From NCBI GenBank assembly GCA_947169265.1, contig CAMVPC010000023.1:1-52164 (forward strand): 52,164 bases of DNA, written 5' to 3'. This document shows positions 15,761-25,346 of the stretch, piece by piece. The stretch comes from an uncultured Prevotellaceae bacterium (GTDB lineage: Bacteria > Bacteroidota > Bacteroidia > Bacteroidales > Muribaculaceae). The notes below the pieces were generated by a model, which worked only from the letters and a program-made list of their open reading frames with translations, did no database searches and had not been told where the DNA came from. The position numbers and the translations under genes are program-made. How positions within the stretch are numbered: the stretch's first letter is position 1; each line of letters begins with the position of its first letter.

Positions 15761-17341
15761 TTAAAATTCACTAGTGAAATGGAATTTGATTTTCGGGAAA
15801 TCTTGCTGGGCCATTTGAAGCACATATCCGCTGTCGGCCAGAAACACGTCGCGTCCCTCGGTGTCAACAGCCATGAACTGATGTTTGCGGTGCTTGAATG
15901 CTTCGAGCGCCTCGGTGTCATCGCTCTCTACCCAGCATGCCTTATACAAGTGGATGGGTTCCCAGCGACACTGCGCTCCATACTCGTGAAGCAGCCGATA
16001 TTGTATCACCTCGAATTGTAGTTGCCCCACCGTGCCTATAATCTTGCGGTTGTTGAACTGGTTAACGAAGAGTTGCGCCACACCTTCGTCCATGAGTTGG
16101 TCGATGCCCTTGTTGAGCTGTTTCGTCTTCATGGGGTCGGTGTTTTCGATGTACTTGAACATTTCGGGCGAGAAACTGGGCAGGCCCTTGAAATGTACTT
16201 GCTCGCCCTCGGTGAGCGTGTCGCCAATCTTGAAGATGCCCCCCGTGTCGGGCAGGCCGATCACGTCGCCAGGATAAGCCTCGTCGACGATGTCCTTCTT
16301 TTGAGCCATGAACGCGGTAGGTGCCGAAAAACGATAACTCTTGCCGCTGCGCACATGCAGATAATTACTGTTGCGCCTGAACACCCCCGAGCACACTTTC
16401 ACAAAGGCAATGCAGCTGCGATGATTGGGGTCCATGTTGGCCTGTATTTTGAATACAAAGCCCGAGAACTTATCCTCAGCGGGACTCACCTCGCGCTCGA
16501 TGGCCTGCACGGGGCGCGGTGAGGGCGCGATTTTCACGAAGCAATCAAGCAGCTCTTTCACGCCGAACGTGTTGAGAGCCGACCCGAAGAACACCGGGGC
16601 CACCTGCCCGCGCAAGTAGCTATCCTCTTCAAAATCGGGATACACGCCCTCCACAAGTTCGAGGTCGTTGCGAAGTTGCTCGGCGTCATCACGTCCCACC
16701 TGTTCATCGATAGCAGGGTCGTTCACGTCTTTTATCTCCACACGCTCGGTGACGTGTTGCTTGTCGGGTTTGAACAAGTCGAGCGATTGCTCGTAGATGT
16801 TATATACCCCCTTAAACTTGGCGCCTATGTTGATGGGCCACGTGAGCGGACGCACGGCGATTTTCAGCTCTTGTTCCAACTCGTCGAGGATGTCGAATGG
16901 GTCGCGGCCCTCACGGTCGAGCTTGTTCACAAAGATGATGACCGGCGTGTTGCGCATGCGGCACACTTCCATGAGTTTGCGCGTTTGCGTTTCCACGCCC
17001 TTTGCCACATCGACCACAATGATAACGCTGTCGACAGCGGTGAGCGTACGATAGGTGTCTTCGGCAAAGTCTTGGTGGCCAGGCGTGTCGAGGATGTTGA
17101 TTTTGTAATCGTTATAATTGAAGCCCATCACCGAGGTGGCCACCGAGATGCCGCGTTGTTTCTCGATTTCCATCCAGTCGCTGGTGGCGGTTTTCTTGAT
17201 TTTGTTGCTTTTCACCGCTCCGGCCACATGAATGGCTCCACCAAAGAGCAGCAACTTCTCGGTGAGCGTCGTCTTGCCGGCGTCGGGGTGGGAAATGATG
17301 GCGAACGTGCGCCGTCTTGTTATCTCTTCTTGAAGGGTCAT
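15761..17341 (-). CDS. prfC: peptide chain release factor 3
   Basis: GTPase that removes RF1/RF2 from the ribosome after termination. The 526-residue product has the GTP-binding motifs [28 protein letters not shown] (typical of RF3) and VNKLDREG, followed by domains II and III of the family. It is the first gene of the minus-strand operon, with only 23 bases to the kinase-RapZ gene. The ATG at 17341 follows a minus-strand TAAATTTG at 17367-17374 that may be its -7 box, without a matching -33. Confidence 0.96.
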   Translation of the reverse strand: MTLQEEITRRRTFAIISHPDAGKTTLTEKLLLFGGAIHVAGAVKSNKIKKTATSDWMEIEKQRGISVATSVMGFNYNDYKINILDTPGHQDFAEDTYRTLTAVDSVIIVVDVAKGVETQTRKLMEVCRMRNTPVIIFVNKLDREGRDPFDILDELEQELKIAVRPLTWPINIGAKFKGVYNIYEQSLDLFKPDKQHVTERVEIKDVNDPAIDEQVGRDDAEQLRNDLELVEGVYPDFEEDSYLRGQVAPVFFGSALNTFGVKELLDCFVKIAPSPRPVQAIEREVSPAEDKFSGFVFKIQANMDPNHRSCIAFVKVCSGVFRRNSNYLHVRSGKSYRFSAPTAFMAQKKDIVDEAYPGDVIGLPDTGGIFKIGDTLTEGEQVHFKGLPSFSPEMFKYIENTDPMKTKQLNKGIDQLMDEGVAQLFVNQFNNRKIIGTVGQLQFEVIQYRLLHEYGAQCRWEPIHLYKACWVESDDTEALEAFKHRKHQFMAVDTEGRDVFLADSGYVLQMAQQDFPKIKFHFTSEF

Positions 17342-17405
17342 AAGTGTTGTTTGTTCAAAATTCTTGCAAATTTAAGCCTTTTTGCGCTATTACACCACAG
17401 CGTGC

Positions 17406-17429
17406 ACCGCTTTTTTGCTTAAAAGCGGT
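17406..17429 (-). terminator. terminator after the glycosyltransferase gene
   Basis: ACCGCTTTT (17406-17414) and AAAAGCGGT (17421-17429) pair perfectly over nine bases around a six-base loop. It lies about 30 bases after the stop of the glycosyltransferase gene and before the prfC promoter region. Confidence 0.65.
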
Positions 17430-17459
17430 CATATTAAGGTAATTTCGAGCTTCACGGAG

Positions 17460-18584
17460 CTATAACCCGTTGCCCTGGAGCGATGCGACAAGCTCAATGT
17501 GCTTGCGCGCCACCAGTGGTGCCGCATTGTGCTTGACAACAAATTGACGACTGGCGGTAGCAAGTGCCGGCAATTGGGATTTGTGCGCGATGAGCCATTC
17601 AAGGCGGGCATCAATATCGCCCTCGATGAGCGGACTGACGTTGATAATGGGCCTGTTGTCGCGCTCTTCGATCAATTCGTAATACTCCGGTTCGGCACCG
17701 CTCACCGCCACCAGTCCCTGCGCCATACCCAGGAGAGCGTTGGTGGCCGGCGTGTAAGAATACAGTTGGTCTAGGATGACGTGACTATCGCGCATAAGCC
17801 TCACATAATCCTTGAATGGGACATTTTCCACCACGGTGAGTTCGCATTGCCGCGGAAAGCGGTCCTGAACCCTTTGCGCAGCCTCGAGCAGGCGGTCGGT
17901 ACCCTTAATCGCCATGCGGTCGCTTTGTAGCCCCAGGAAGAATTTAACCTTCGCCGGCTCGGTCGCGAGGGGGCGCATCGTGAGCGAGTCAGTGTCAATG
18001 GGTATGCCGGCATGAATAGTGCGCTCGACCAAAGGGCGGTAAGTGACATAATATTCCCACAAACACGCCGCTACGCCATCGACACCGTTCGTTATCAGCC
18101 GCGACAAGGCACGCATGGGAGGCTTGTCCCAGTTTTCCTGGTGCTGGGCGTGATATTCGTCACTGCCTACATAGGGCGACGGCATGTCGCCTATCATGTA
18201 GTCGCTATAGCGAAAGGTGTGGCCGTCGTGGCACGCGCGATAGTAGTTATAGTCGGTGCCCAGCGCCGAAAGAACGATGTGGCGATTGTGGCGCTTAAGG
18301 TAATTGAAAACGCGCATTATCTTTTCAGGACGCAGCCCCAAGAATACTTGTCCGGCTATCTCCACCACGTCGTAGCCCCGAAACTTGGGCAACAACGACA
18401 CGAGACGTGCCAGGTAGCACACCCCACCCCATTTTCCCGGTTTGCGGCGAAGGGTAATGTCACGATCGGTGTCCATCCATGCCGAGCCGCCCGAGACCAC
18501 CACGGCCTCGTGCCCCTGTTGCCTCAACGCCCACGCCAGGGTGTTGTGCAGATTGCTGGCATCGCCCACAAACAGGAATCTCAT
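17460..18584 (-). CDS. glycosyltransferase (GT4-like, GT-B fold)
   Basis: Product of 374 residues. MRFLFVGDASNLHNTLAWALRQQGHE at the start is a GT-B N-terminal Rossmann strand and loop. The C-terminal half has FFLGLQSDRMAIKGTDRLLEAA, where many GT4 enzymes have the nucleotide-sugar-binding region, and a GAEPEYYELIE-type acidic segment in place of the usual EPFG motif. No signal peptide or membrane segment is seen, so it probably acts on a lipid-linked acceptor at the inner face. Donor and acceptor are unknown. It follows the secreted-protein gene by eleven bases. Confidence 0.78.
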   Translation of the reverse strand: MRFLFVGDASNLHNTLAWALRQQGHEAVVVSGGSAWMDTDRDITLRRKPGKWGGVCYLARLVSLLPKFRGYDVVEIAGQVFLGLRPEKIMRVFNYLKRHNRHIVLSALGTDYNYYRACHDGHTFRYSDYMIGDMPSPYVGSDEYHAQHQENWDKPPMRALSRLITNGVDGVAACLWEYYVTYRPLVERTIHAGIPIDTDSLTMRPLATEPAKVKFFLGLQSDRMAIKGTDRLLEAAQRVQDRFPRQCELTVVENVPFKDYVRLMRDSHVILDQLYSYTPATNALLGMAQGLVAVSGAEPEYYELIEERDNRPIINVSPLIEGDIDARLEWLIAHKSQLPALATASRQFVVKHNAAPLVARKHIELVASLQGNGL

Positions 18585-18595
18585 GATTTTATAAC

Positions 18596-19267
18596 CTAAT
18601 ATTCGTCCCAGTAGTCGTCGCGCGAAACCAGCTCCACATACTCCAGGAAGAACTCGTTCACCATGTACTGCTCACGACAGTCACGCATCTGCTCGAAACG
18701 GCGCCGCAAGTCGGGGAAATCCTCAAGAAGCTTTATCAAGTAGTCGTAGTCTACCTTCTCGACGCGCTTGTGCTCAAAGTCGAGATGGTAAAACGGCGCT
18801 ACACGGCCGTAATAATAGTCACTCATGCCCACACCGGCGTCCACGCCGAAAAGGCCACCCACAAGCGCGTTGAGCAACATGCCGCCCACAGTGGGGTCGC
18901 CGCGTTGCCATTGCACAAAGGCGATACCGGGCGAGAAATATAGCGGCACGAAACGCGAGAAATGCTTGCAATCGCCCTTAAACTCGCGCTTGAGATAGTC
19001 GCTGCTCACGAGCCACAACGAGTCGCCCAGCGTCACCACTTGAGCCTCTTGCTTGAGCATCTTTTTCATTTCTTTCCCACGAGGCGTGATTTTAAAATCG
19101 TAAGGCGTGTAAACGTTAACATCAACCCGGTGAAGCACCGTGTCGGGGCGACAATCGAACACCGCGTCCCACGAGCTGTAGACTGTGAGCGAATCGGTTA
19201 CAGTGCCGTCGGCCAGCGCCCTCACAGCCACCACTATCATTATTATAAATAATAATTTCCTCTTCAT
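18596..19267 (-). CDS. secreted protein of unknown function
   Basis: 223 residues from the ATG at 19267, with a signal peptide (MKRKLLFIIMIVVAV, cleavage near RALA-DG). I do not recognise a domain. The mature part has a glycine-rich stretch with possible membrane or zipper character (GGMLLNALVGGLFGVDAGVG) and a strongly charged, tyrosine-rich C terminus. The open frame begins ten codons earlier, but a promoter occupies that stretch. Probably co-transcribed with the glycosyltransferase, which gives a weak hint at a cell-envelope role. Confidence 0.75.
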   Translation of the reverse strand: MKRKLLFIIMIVVAVRALADGTVTDSLTVYSSWDAVFDCRPDTVLHRVDVNVYTPYDFKITPRGKEMKKMLKQEAQVVTLGDSLWLVSSDYLKREFKGDCKHFSRFVPLYFSPGIAFVQWQRGDPTVGGMLLNALVGGLFGVDAGVGMSDYYYGRVAPFYHLDFEHKRVEKVDYDYLIKLLEDFPDLRRRFEQMRDCREQYMVNEFFLEYVELVSRDDYWDEY

Positions 19268-19274
19268 GATGGCG

Positions 19275-19306
19275 CAAAGATAGCACAAATCCCTCATTCA
19301 GGCAAA
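19275..19306 (-). promoter_or_regulatory. promoter of the secreted-protein/glycosyltransferase pair
   Basis: On the minus strand TTTG (19303-19306), 20 bases, TATCTTTG (19275-19282). It ends seven bases before the ATG at 19267, so the mRNA is expected to be nearly leaderless. Confidence 0.72.
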
Positions 19307-19479
19307 TTCCCCATTAAGTTCTTTGAGGGCCACTAAGGCACAAATCGCGGTGCTACAGAGATATAAAAGGGGCCGGCGACTACCACGACCGCGAATAGAG
19401 CAAGGTGGTTTTAACAAAAAGTAGCTTTACATTATTAATAATTAACGCTCGTGGTATCGGGCGAGTGGCGAGGAAGTGT

Positions 19480-19487
19480 TAATTTTG
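19480..19487 (+). promoter_or_regulatory. candidate -7 box of the bat operon
   Basis: TAATTTTG about 40 bases before the MoxR gene. No TTTG occurs 19-20 bases upstream, so the assignment is tentative. The rest of the 260-base gap shows nothing else definite. Confidence 0.4.
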
Positions 19488-19529
19488 CATTTTGAAATTA
19501 AGAATTAAGTATTAACAAAAACAGCACTT

Positions 19530-20525
19530 ATGAGTGAGACAGTAAATATCAGGGAATTGAATGAGATGATAGCCGGCCAGAGCAGCTTCGTGAGCATGCT
19601 CACCCACGGCATGAACCAGACTATCGTGGGGCAAAAGCATTTGGTCGACTCGTTGCTGGTGGCATTGCTTGCCGATGGCCACGTGTTGCTCGAGGGCGTT
19701 CCTGGCCTTGCCAAGACGCTTGCCATCAAGACGCTTGCGCAGCTCATCGACGCGAAGTTCAGCCGCATCCAGTTCACTCCCGACCTTCTTCCCGCCGACG
19801 TGATAGGCACAATGGTCTATAGCGTAAAGAACGAAAAATTTGAGGTAAAACGCGGACCGGTGTTCGCCAACTTCATTCTCGCCGACGAAATCAACCGCGC
19901 TCCGGCCAAGGTGCAGAGCGCGCTGCTCGAAGCCATGCAAGAGCGCCAAGTGACAATAGGCGAGCACACGTTTGCGCTTGACACGCCATTCCTGGTGCTG
20001 GCCACACAAAACCCCATCGAGCAGGAAGGCACCTACCCGTTGCCCGAGGCACAGGTGGACCGTTTCCTGCTTAAGGTGGTTATCGGCTACCCTGACCGCA
20101 ACGAGGAGCGCAGCATTGTGCGCGCCCACATCGACGAAACGCTCGTTGAGCCTCAAGCCGTGGTACGTCCCGCCGACATCGCCGCAGTGCGCGAGACGGT
20201 GAAGAAAATCTATGTGGATGAGAAAATAGAGCGTTACATTATCAACATCGTGTTTGCCACGCGTTATCCCGAAGAGGCCGGCCTCAAGGACCTGAAGAGC
20301 ATCATCTCGTTTGGTGCCTCGCCGCGAGCCTCGATAGGCCTTGCCGTGGCGGCGCGGGCGACGGCGTTCCTTCAGGGTCGCGGCTACGTGATTCCCGAGG
20401 ACGTGCGCGCCGTGTGCCACGATGTGCTTCGCCACCGCCTGGGACTGAGCTACGAAGCCGAGGCCAACAATATCGGTGCCGACGAAATCATCAGCAAGTT
20501 GCTCGACGAAATTCCTGTTCCCTAA
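19530..20525 (+). CDS. MoxR-family AAA+ ATPase of the bat operon
   Basis: Cytoplasmic AAA+ chaperone, 331 residues. It is expected to act with the VWA proteins encoded downstream, which fits the MoxR-VWA pairing seen in many bacteria. The Walker A motif is GVPGLAKT (56-63), Walker B is ILADEINRA, and sensor 1 is in LATQNPIEQEGTYPLPEAQ, the MoxR signature. The C-terminal lid domain is complete. It is the first gene of a compact eight-gene plus-strand operon and lies 33 bases before the DUF58 gene. Confidence 0.95.
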   Translation: MSETVNIRELNEMIAGQSSFVSMLTHGMNQTIVGQKHLVDSLLVALLADGHVLLEGVPGLAKTLAIKTLAQLIDAKFSRIQFTPDLLPADVIGTMVYSVKNEKFEVKRGPVFANFILADEINRAPAKVQSALLEAMQERQVTIGEHTFALDTPFLVLATQNPIEQEGTYPLPEAQVDRFLLKVVIGYPDRNEERSIVRAHIDETLVEPQAVVRPADIAAVRETVKKIYVDEKIERYIINIVFATRYPEEAGLKDLKSIISFGASPRASIGLAVAARATAFLQGRGYVIPEDVRAVCHDVLRHRLGLSYEAEANNIGADEIISKLLDEIPVP

Positions 20526-20558
20526 ACACATCACCCCCAATAGTTCTCTCACGAGATA

Positions 20559-21434
20559 ATGGAAACAAGCGAACTCTTAAAAAAGGTGAGGCGCATTGAA
20601 ATCAAGACCAAGGCGCTCTCGCAAAACATTTTCGCCGGTGAATACCACTCGGCCTTCAAGGGTCGTGGCATGACGTTCAGCGAAGTTCGCGAATACCACT
20701 ATGGCGATGATGTGCGCGACATCGACTGGAACGTGACGGCCCGCCACAACCGCCCCTACGTGAAAGTCTACGAAGAGGAGCGAGAGCTTACCGTGTTACT
20801 CATGGTTGACGTGAGCGGCAGCAACGACTACGGCGCCATGGGCATGCCCAAACGCGAAATGATGGCCGAGGTTGCCGGCACGCTGGCGTTCTCGGCAATA
20901 CAGAACAACGACAAGGTGGGCATCATCTTTTTCAGTGACAAAATAGAGAAATTCATACCGCCCAAGAAAGGCCGCAAGCACATCCTGCTCATCCTGCGCG
21001 AGTTGCTCAGTTTCAGCCCCGAGGGTTCGGGCACCGACCTCGCATCGGCACTCGAGTTCCTCACCGAGGCGTTGAAGAAACGTTGCACGACGTTTGTCAT
21101 CAGCGATTTTATAGACGATCACGACTACGAGCGTCCGCTGGCCATCGCCTCGCACAAGCACGACGTGATGGCTATCCAGGTCTACGACAAGCGTGAGCAA
21201 AAGTTACCCGACGTGGGACTGATGCGCGTGCACGACGCCGAGACCGGTGCCGAGCGCTGGGTGAACACAAGCAGTCGCCGCGTGCGCCAGGCCCACGACC
21301 GCTGGTGGTATGAGCACCAAATGTCGACCACGTCGACGTTGCGGCGATGCAACGTCGACAGCGCGCAAGTGGCCACCGATGAAGATTATGTCAAAGCCTT
21401 GATGGGACTTTTCTCCCGTCGCGGCAATCGATAA
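20559..21434 (+). CDS. DUF58 domain protein (VWA-like) of the bat operon
   Basis: 291 residues, no signal peptide. Contains the DUF58 hallmark RGMTFSEVREYHYGDDVRDIDW followed by a von Willebrand A-like core with MVDVSGSND, an intact MIDAS-type DxSxS. Proteins of this family sit next to MoxR ATPases and are thought to be its substrates or adaptors. The C terminus is rich in Arg and Ser. The gene is seven bases from the next one. Confidence 0.92.
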   Translation: METSELLKKVRRIEIKTKALSQNIFAGEYHSAFKGRGMTFSEVREYHYGDDVRDIDWNVTARHNRPYVKVYEEERELTVLLMVDVSGSNDYGAMGMPKREMMAEVAGTLAFSAIQNNDKVGIIFFSDKIEKFIPPKKGRKHILLILRELLSFSPEGSGTDLASALEFLTEALKKRCTTFVISDFIDDHDYERPLAIASHKHDVMAIQVYDKREQKLPDVGLMRVHDAETGAERWVNTSSRRVRQAHDRWWYEHQMSTTSTLRRCNVDSAQVATDEDYVKALMGLFSRRGNR

Positions 21435-21441
21435 CGACGAC

Positions 21442-22455
21442 ATGATGAAGAAAACAAGAATCACACCACTCTTTGCCTGCCTGTTGGCTCTGGCGCTCAC
21501 GTGCCTGCCGATGCTGGCGGGCGTCACCACCGTGAAAGTGGCTTTCGACAGCACAGCGACGATGCTCATGGGCAACACCAAAGGCCTTCGCGTCGAGATT
21601 GTGGAAGACCGTGGCTCGCAGGGCTATTTGCTCAACACCGGCGACACGCTCACGGCTCTCATCGAGATAGCGCGACGCGGCGACGCCGACACGGTGGACC
21701 TGGGCAACAACCGCATCCAAATCAACAAGACGCTCACGCTTCAGGCCTTCGACCCAGGGGCTTACGAACTTCCCCCACTGCGCTATGTGACCGGCCACGG
21801 CGACACCGTGTTATCAAACACGCTCACACTCGATGTGCGCGCCGTGGAAGTAGATACCACAAAGGGCATTCTACCCTACCGACCTCCAGTGGCCATCGAC
21901 ACTAAACTCCTCGACCACCTGCCCGACAAGATGGCACGCTACGCGTGGCTCTATATCGCGATCATCGTTCTGGCCCTGCTCGCGGCTATCGCCCTGTGGC
22001 TATACTATCGTTGGCGCAAGAACGGCAAATTGGGACCGAGAAAGAAACTGCCGCCACCTTACGACGAAGCCAAGGCCGCTCTAGCACGGTTGCGCTCGCG
22101 CTCACTATGGCAACACAATCGCGTGAAAGAGTATTACAGTGGACTGAGTGACATCCTGCGGCGATATGTGGAGCGACGTTTCGGCTTTGGCGCCGTGGAG
22201 ATGACTTCGAGCGAAATCGCCCAAGCGCTGGGTGAGAACGAAGAGGCTCGTCCGGCACAACACTTGCTCAACAACGTCATGCAAACCGCCGACCTGGTGA
22301 AATTCGCCAAGATGATGCCCGTGGCCTTTGAGAATGAGCAGGCCATCACCGACGCCGAACGCTTTGTGGAACTCACCAAGCCCGTCGAAAAGCCAAAAGA
22401 GAATGAGGCCGAAGAGAAAGACAAAGACAGAGGAAAGGAGGAGGTGGCAAAATGA
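21442..22455 (+). CDS. membrane protein of the bat operon (upstream of batA)
   Basis: 337 residues. A signal peptide ends near LPMLAG. A beta-rich periplasmic part of about 130 residues follows, then one membrane segment near 172-192 (LYIAIIVLALLAAIALWLYY) and a cytoplasmic region. That region carries KEYYSGLSDILRRYVERRFG, a pattern found in DUF4381-type and BatD-like tails, and a highly charged Lys/Glu end. Its role is unknown. The architecture resembles a shortened BatD. The stop overlaps the batA start (ATGA). Confidence 0.85.
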   Translation: MMKKTRITPLFACLLALALTCLPMLAGVTTVKVAFDSTATMLMGNTKGLRVEIVEDRGSQGYLLNTGDTLTALIEIARRGDADTVDLGNNRIQINKTLTLQAFDPGAYELPPLRYVTGHGDTVLSNTLTLDVRAVEVDTTKGILPYRPPVAIDTKLLDHLPDKMARYAWLYIAIIVLALLAAIALWLYYRWRKNGKLGPRKKLPPPYDEAKAALARLRSRSLWQHNRVKEYYSGLSDILRRYVERRFGFGAVEMTSSEIAQALGENEEARPAQHLLNNVMQTADLVKFAKMMPVAFENEQAITDAERFVELTKPVEKPKENEAEEKDKDRGKEEVAK

Positions 22456-23441
22456 AACTGATGCATCCTCACATGCTGTGGCTACTGCTGCTCATCGTGC
22501 CGCTCACAATTTGGTATATCAAGCGAGGCGTTAAGGGGCATCCCGGGCTCCGCATTCCGTCGTCGGCGCCCTACGCGTCGTTAGGCCATTCGTGGAAAGA
22601 ATGGCTGCTCCACGGCTCGTTTGCCTTGCGCATGGCCGCACTGGCGTGCCTTGCCGTTATCCTGGCACGACCGCAGGACGAGACGAGCTGGTCACAAACA
22701 CAAACCGAGGGCATTGATATTGTCATCACCCTCGACATTTCGACGACCATGCTCGCTCGCGACCTGCAGCCCGACCGTCTCAATGCCGCCAAAAAGGTGG
22801 CCGTCGACTTCGTGCACGCGCGCCACAACGACAATGTGGGTCTCGTGACCTTTGCCGGCGAGGCGTTTACCAACGTGCCGCTCACTAACGACATGGGCGC
22901 TGTGGCCACCGAAGCCAAGCGCATTCAACTGGGCTTAATTGAAGACGGCACCGCCATTGGCGACGGTGTGGCTACCGCCGTGAACCGCCTCAAGAACAGC
23001 CAAGCCAAGTCGAAAGTCATCATCCTGCTCACCGACGGATCGAACAACGCCGGCATTCTGTCGCCACTCTCGGCCGCCAAGATAGCCGCCGAAAAGGGTA
23101 TCAAGATTTACGCCATTGGCGTGGGAACTACCGGCGAGGCCCTCGTCCCGGTGGCAATGGATGTCGATGGCACCTTCGTTTACGACTACCGCCCGGTGGA
23201 AATGGACGAAGCGACCCTGCGGCAAATGGCGTCGCAGACCGGCGGCAAATACTATCGTGCCACCGACGAGCATGCACTCCAAAACGTGTTTGACGAAATA
23301 GACCAGCTCGAGAAGACCAAACTCAACGTGAGCGAATTCCATCAAAGCGAGGACGTGTACTTGCCATGGGCTTTCGCCCTGCTGGCACTGCTCTTGCTCG
23401 ATGTGGTATTGCGCTACACCGTGCTGAGGACTATTCCGTGA
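22452..23441 (+). CDS. batA: BatA, VWA-domain membrane protein
   Basis: 329 residues: two N-terminal membrane segments, a periplasmic VWA domain from about 90 to 290, and a C-terminal membrane segment (LPWAFALLALLLLDVVL). The MIDAS reads D95-I-S-T-T99, so the last Ser of DxSxS is Thr; Thr can still ligate the metal. TDGSNN and the later Asp/Thr positions are present. In Bacteroides fragilis the bat genes were linked to oxygen tolerance, although later work in other bacteria questions this. It overlaps the preceding gene by four bases. Confidence 0.93.
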   Translation: MKLMHPHMLWLLLLIVPLTIWYIKRGVKGHPGLRIPSSAPYASLGHSWKEWLLHGSFALRMAALACLAVILARPQDETSWSQTQTEGIDIVITLDISTTMLARDLQPDRLNAAKKVAVDFVHARHNDNVGLVTFAGEAFTNVPLTNDMGAVATEAKRIQLGLIEDGTAIGDGVATAVNRLKNSQAKSKVIILLTDGSNNAGILSPLSAAKIAAEKGIKIYAIGVGTTGEALVPVAMDVDGTFVYDYRPVEMDEATLRQMASQTGGKYYRATDEHALQNVFDEIDQLEKTKLNVSEFHQSEDVYLPWAFALLALLLLDVVLRYTVLRTIP

Positions 23442-23475
23442 ATCGAAAATCGTGAATCGCTAACTAAGAAACCAC

Positions 23476-24516
23476 ATGTTCACTTTTGCACATCCACAAT
23501 ACCTCTACCTGCTGGCACTGCTGCCGCTCGTGGCGTTGCTCTACTGGTGGGCACGCCGGCGGCGCATCGCCAAGCTAAAGCGCTATGGTAAGTTGCCGCA
23601 GGTCGAGCGTCTCGCTCCCACTGTATCGCCCTATAAACCGGCGCTGCGGCTCACCGTCGAACTGCTGTTGCTTGCCGTGGTCATCGTGATGCTGGCGCGC
23701 CCGCGCTCAGGTACGCGTCTGGCCAAAGGCACCGTGAGCAGTCTTGAGGTGATGATAGCCATCGACGTGTCGAACTCAATGAACGCGCCCGTGAGCGGCA
23801 CGGCTCACGACGTGTCGCGCCTGTCGCGCGCCAAGTTGCTCACCGAGAAGCTCATCAACCACCTCAAGAACGAACGCGTAGGCCTTCTCGTGTTTGCCGG
23901 CGACGCCGATATCATCATGCCACTTACCACAGATGCACAGGGAGCAAAGATGTATCTTAACGACATCAGCTGCGACATGGTGGCCACACAGGGTACGGCC
24001 ATCGGCGACGCCATCGACTTGGCCAACGAATCGCTGGGCATCGACAGCTTGGCCCAGCGCTCCATCATCATCATCACCGACGCCGAAAACCACGAAGACA
24101 ACGCTGTCGAGGCCGCCGCACGCGCCGCACAAGCCGGCACGCAAATCAACGTGGTGGGAGTGGGCTCGGAGAAAGGGACGCAAATCCCCGACAAACAAGG
24201 CGAGCCGATGACCGACGAAGAAGGGCGCGTCATCACCACAGCCCTCGATGAAGCCATGGCACAGCAAATCGCCACTGCCGGCAAGGGCACATACGTCAAC
24301 GCCGACGATAACGATGCGCTCGAGGACTTGTCGCAAACCCTCGACAAACTGGCCAACGGCAGCAACGCCCTGGTCACCTACACACAACACGGCGAGCAGT
24401 TCCCGTGGCTGGCATGGATAGCGCTGGCTCTGCTCGTAGCCCACACCCTGTTGCTGCTGCGCAAGAATAAATGGTTAGGCAAAATCAACTTTTTCACAAG
24501 GGAGAACAAGTCATGA
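23476..24516 (+). CDS. batB: BatB, VWA-domain membrane protein
   Basis: 346 residues, same layout as BatA: two membrane segments near 10-25 and 57-75, a VWA domain with a canonical MIDAS D97-V-S-N-S101, and a C-terminal membrane segment. BatA and BatB are believed to form a complex in the inner membrane with the VWA domains in the periplasm. The gap to batA is 34 bases; the stop overlaps batC (ATGA). Confidence 0.93.
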   Translation: MFTFAHPQYLYLLALLPLVALLYWWARRRRIAKLKRYGKLPQVERLAPTVSPYKPALRLTVELLLLAVVIVMLARPRSGTRLAKGTVSSLEVMIAIDVSNSMNAPVSGTAHDVSRLSRAKLLTEKLINHLKNERVGLLVFAGDADIIMPLTTDAQGAKMYLNDISCDMVATQGTAIGDAIDLANESLGIDSLAQRSIIIITDAENHEDNAVEAAARAAQAGTQINVVGVGSEKGTQIPDKQGEPMTDEEGRVITTALDEAMAQQIATAGKGTYVNADDNDALEDLSQTLDKLANGSNALVTYTQHGEQFPWLAWIALALLVAHTLLLLRKNKWLGKINFFTRENKS

Positions 24517-25340
24517 TTCAAAAGCATCACCTCACATTGCTCCTTATCGCCATCTCGCTCCTGACCACGACGATAGCTTGCTCGAACGGAGAGGGCGAAA
24601 ATGAAACCGGCCAGCTCACCCTCAACGACACCGCCTCGGTGAGACTCGAGCGCAATCACATCAACGCCGGCAACGACTTTTTCAACGACAAAAAACTCGA
24701 CGAAGCCGAAATAGAGTACCGCAAAGCCCTCGAAGCCAATCCATCGTCGCCCGTAGCCACCTTTAACCTGGCTACCGTACTGTTCAAGATGGATGTTGAG
24801 AAAAACGCCGACAGCGACAAAGCGATAAATACCGCTAAGGCCGATTCGCTACTGGCCGAACTCAAAGGCGCGCCCGACGTCCTGATGGGTTTTGCCCACT
24901 ACGATCGCGGCAACGTGCGCTATTTGCTTGAGCAATGGCAAGAAGCTATTGAATTCTATAAGGAGGCCTTGCGCAAGAACCCTAACGACAAGTGGGCGCA
25001 ATACAACCTGCGCATGGCGCAGCTCAAGTTGCGGGAACAGCAGCAACAACAAAACCAGGGCGGTGGCGGCGGCAGCGGCGACAACGACCAGCAAGACAAG
25101 CAGGACCAGCAGCAACAGCAGGACCAGCAGCAATCGCCCCAAAACCAAGAGCAGAACAATAGTGACAAGTCACAATCGCAACAGCAGGACGCCAAGCAAG
25201 AACAAGGTCAACCTCAACAAAATTCAGAGCAAGCCCTGAATGCCGTACAGCAAAAAGAGAATGCCACCAAGCGCCAAGTGGAGCAACGCCGCAGCGAGCA
25301 AAACCGCGAGCGCCAAGAACAAACCCGAAAAAAATGGTAA
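24513..25340 (+). CDS. batC: BatC, TPR lipoprotein
   Basis: 275 residues. The signal peptide ends in a lipobox TTIAC with Cys23. TPR repeats from about 45 to 165 (NDFFNDKKLDEAEIEYRKAL and a second set around YDRGNVRYLLEQWQEAIEFY) are followed by about 100 residues of low-complexity Gln/Asn/Lys/Asp sequence, a normal trait of BatC. The start is ATG 24513, coupled to the batB stop; the frame is open further upstream only inside batB. Expected to be a periplasmic scaffold for the BatA/BatB complex. Confidence 0.92.
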   Translation: MIQKHHLTLLLIAISLLTTTIACSNGEGENETGQLTLNDTASVRLERNHINAGNDFFNDKKLDEAEIEYRKALEANPSSPVATFNLATVLFKMDVEKNADSDKAINTAKADSLLAELKGAPDVLMGFAHYDRGNVRYLLEQWQEAIEFYKEALRKNPNDKWAQYNLRMAQLKLREQQQQQNQGGGGGSGDNDQQDKQDQQQQQDQQQSPQNQEQNNSDKSQSQQQDAKQEQGQPQQNSEQALNAVQQKENATKRQVEQRRSEQNRERQEQTRKKW

Positions 25341-25346
25341 CGCGCA

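Noticed and set aside
19381-19456. Inverted repeat TACCACGA / TCGTGGTA in the gap before the bat operon
   Set aside because: Only eight bases with a 60-base spacer and no extension of pairing; expected by chance at this length.
19512-20552. 346-residue minus-strand open frame
   Set aside because: Antisense of the MoxR ATPase gene; no motif and no promoter.
25050-25250. CAG/CAA-rich low-complexity tract as a regulatory repeat
   Set aside because: It is the Gln-rich tail of BatC, a normal feature of that protein family, with the frame kept throughout.
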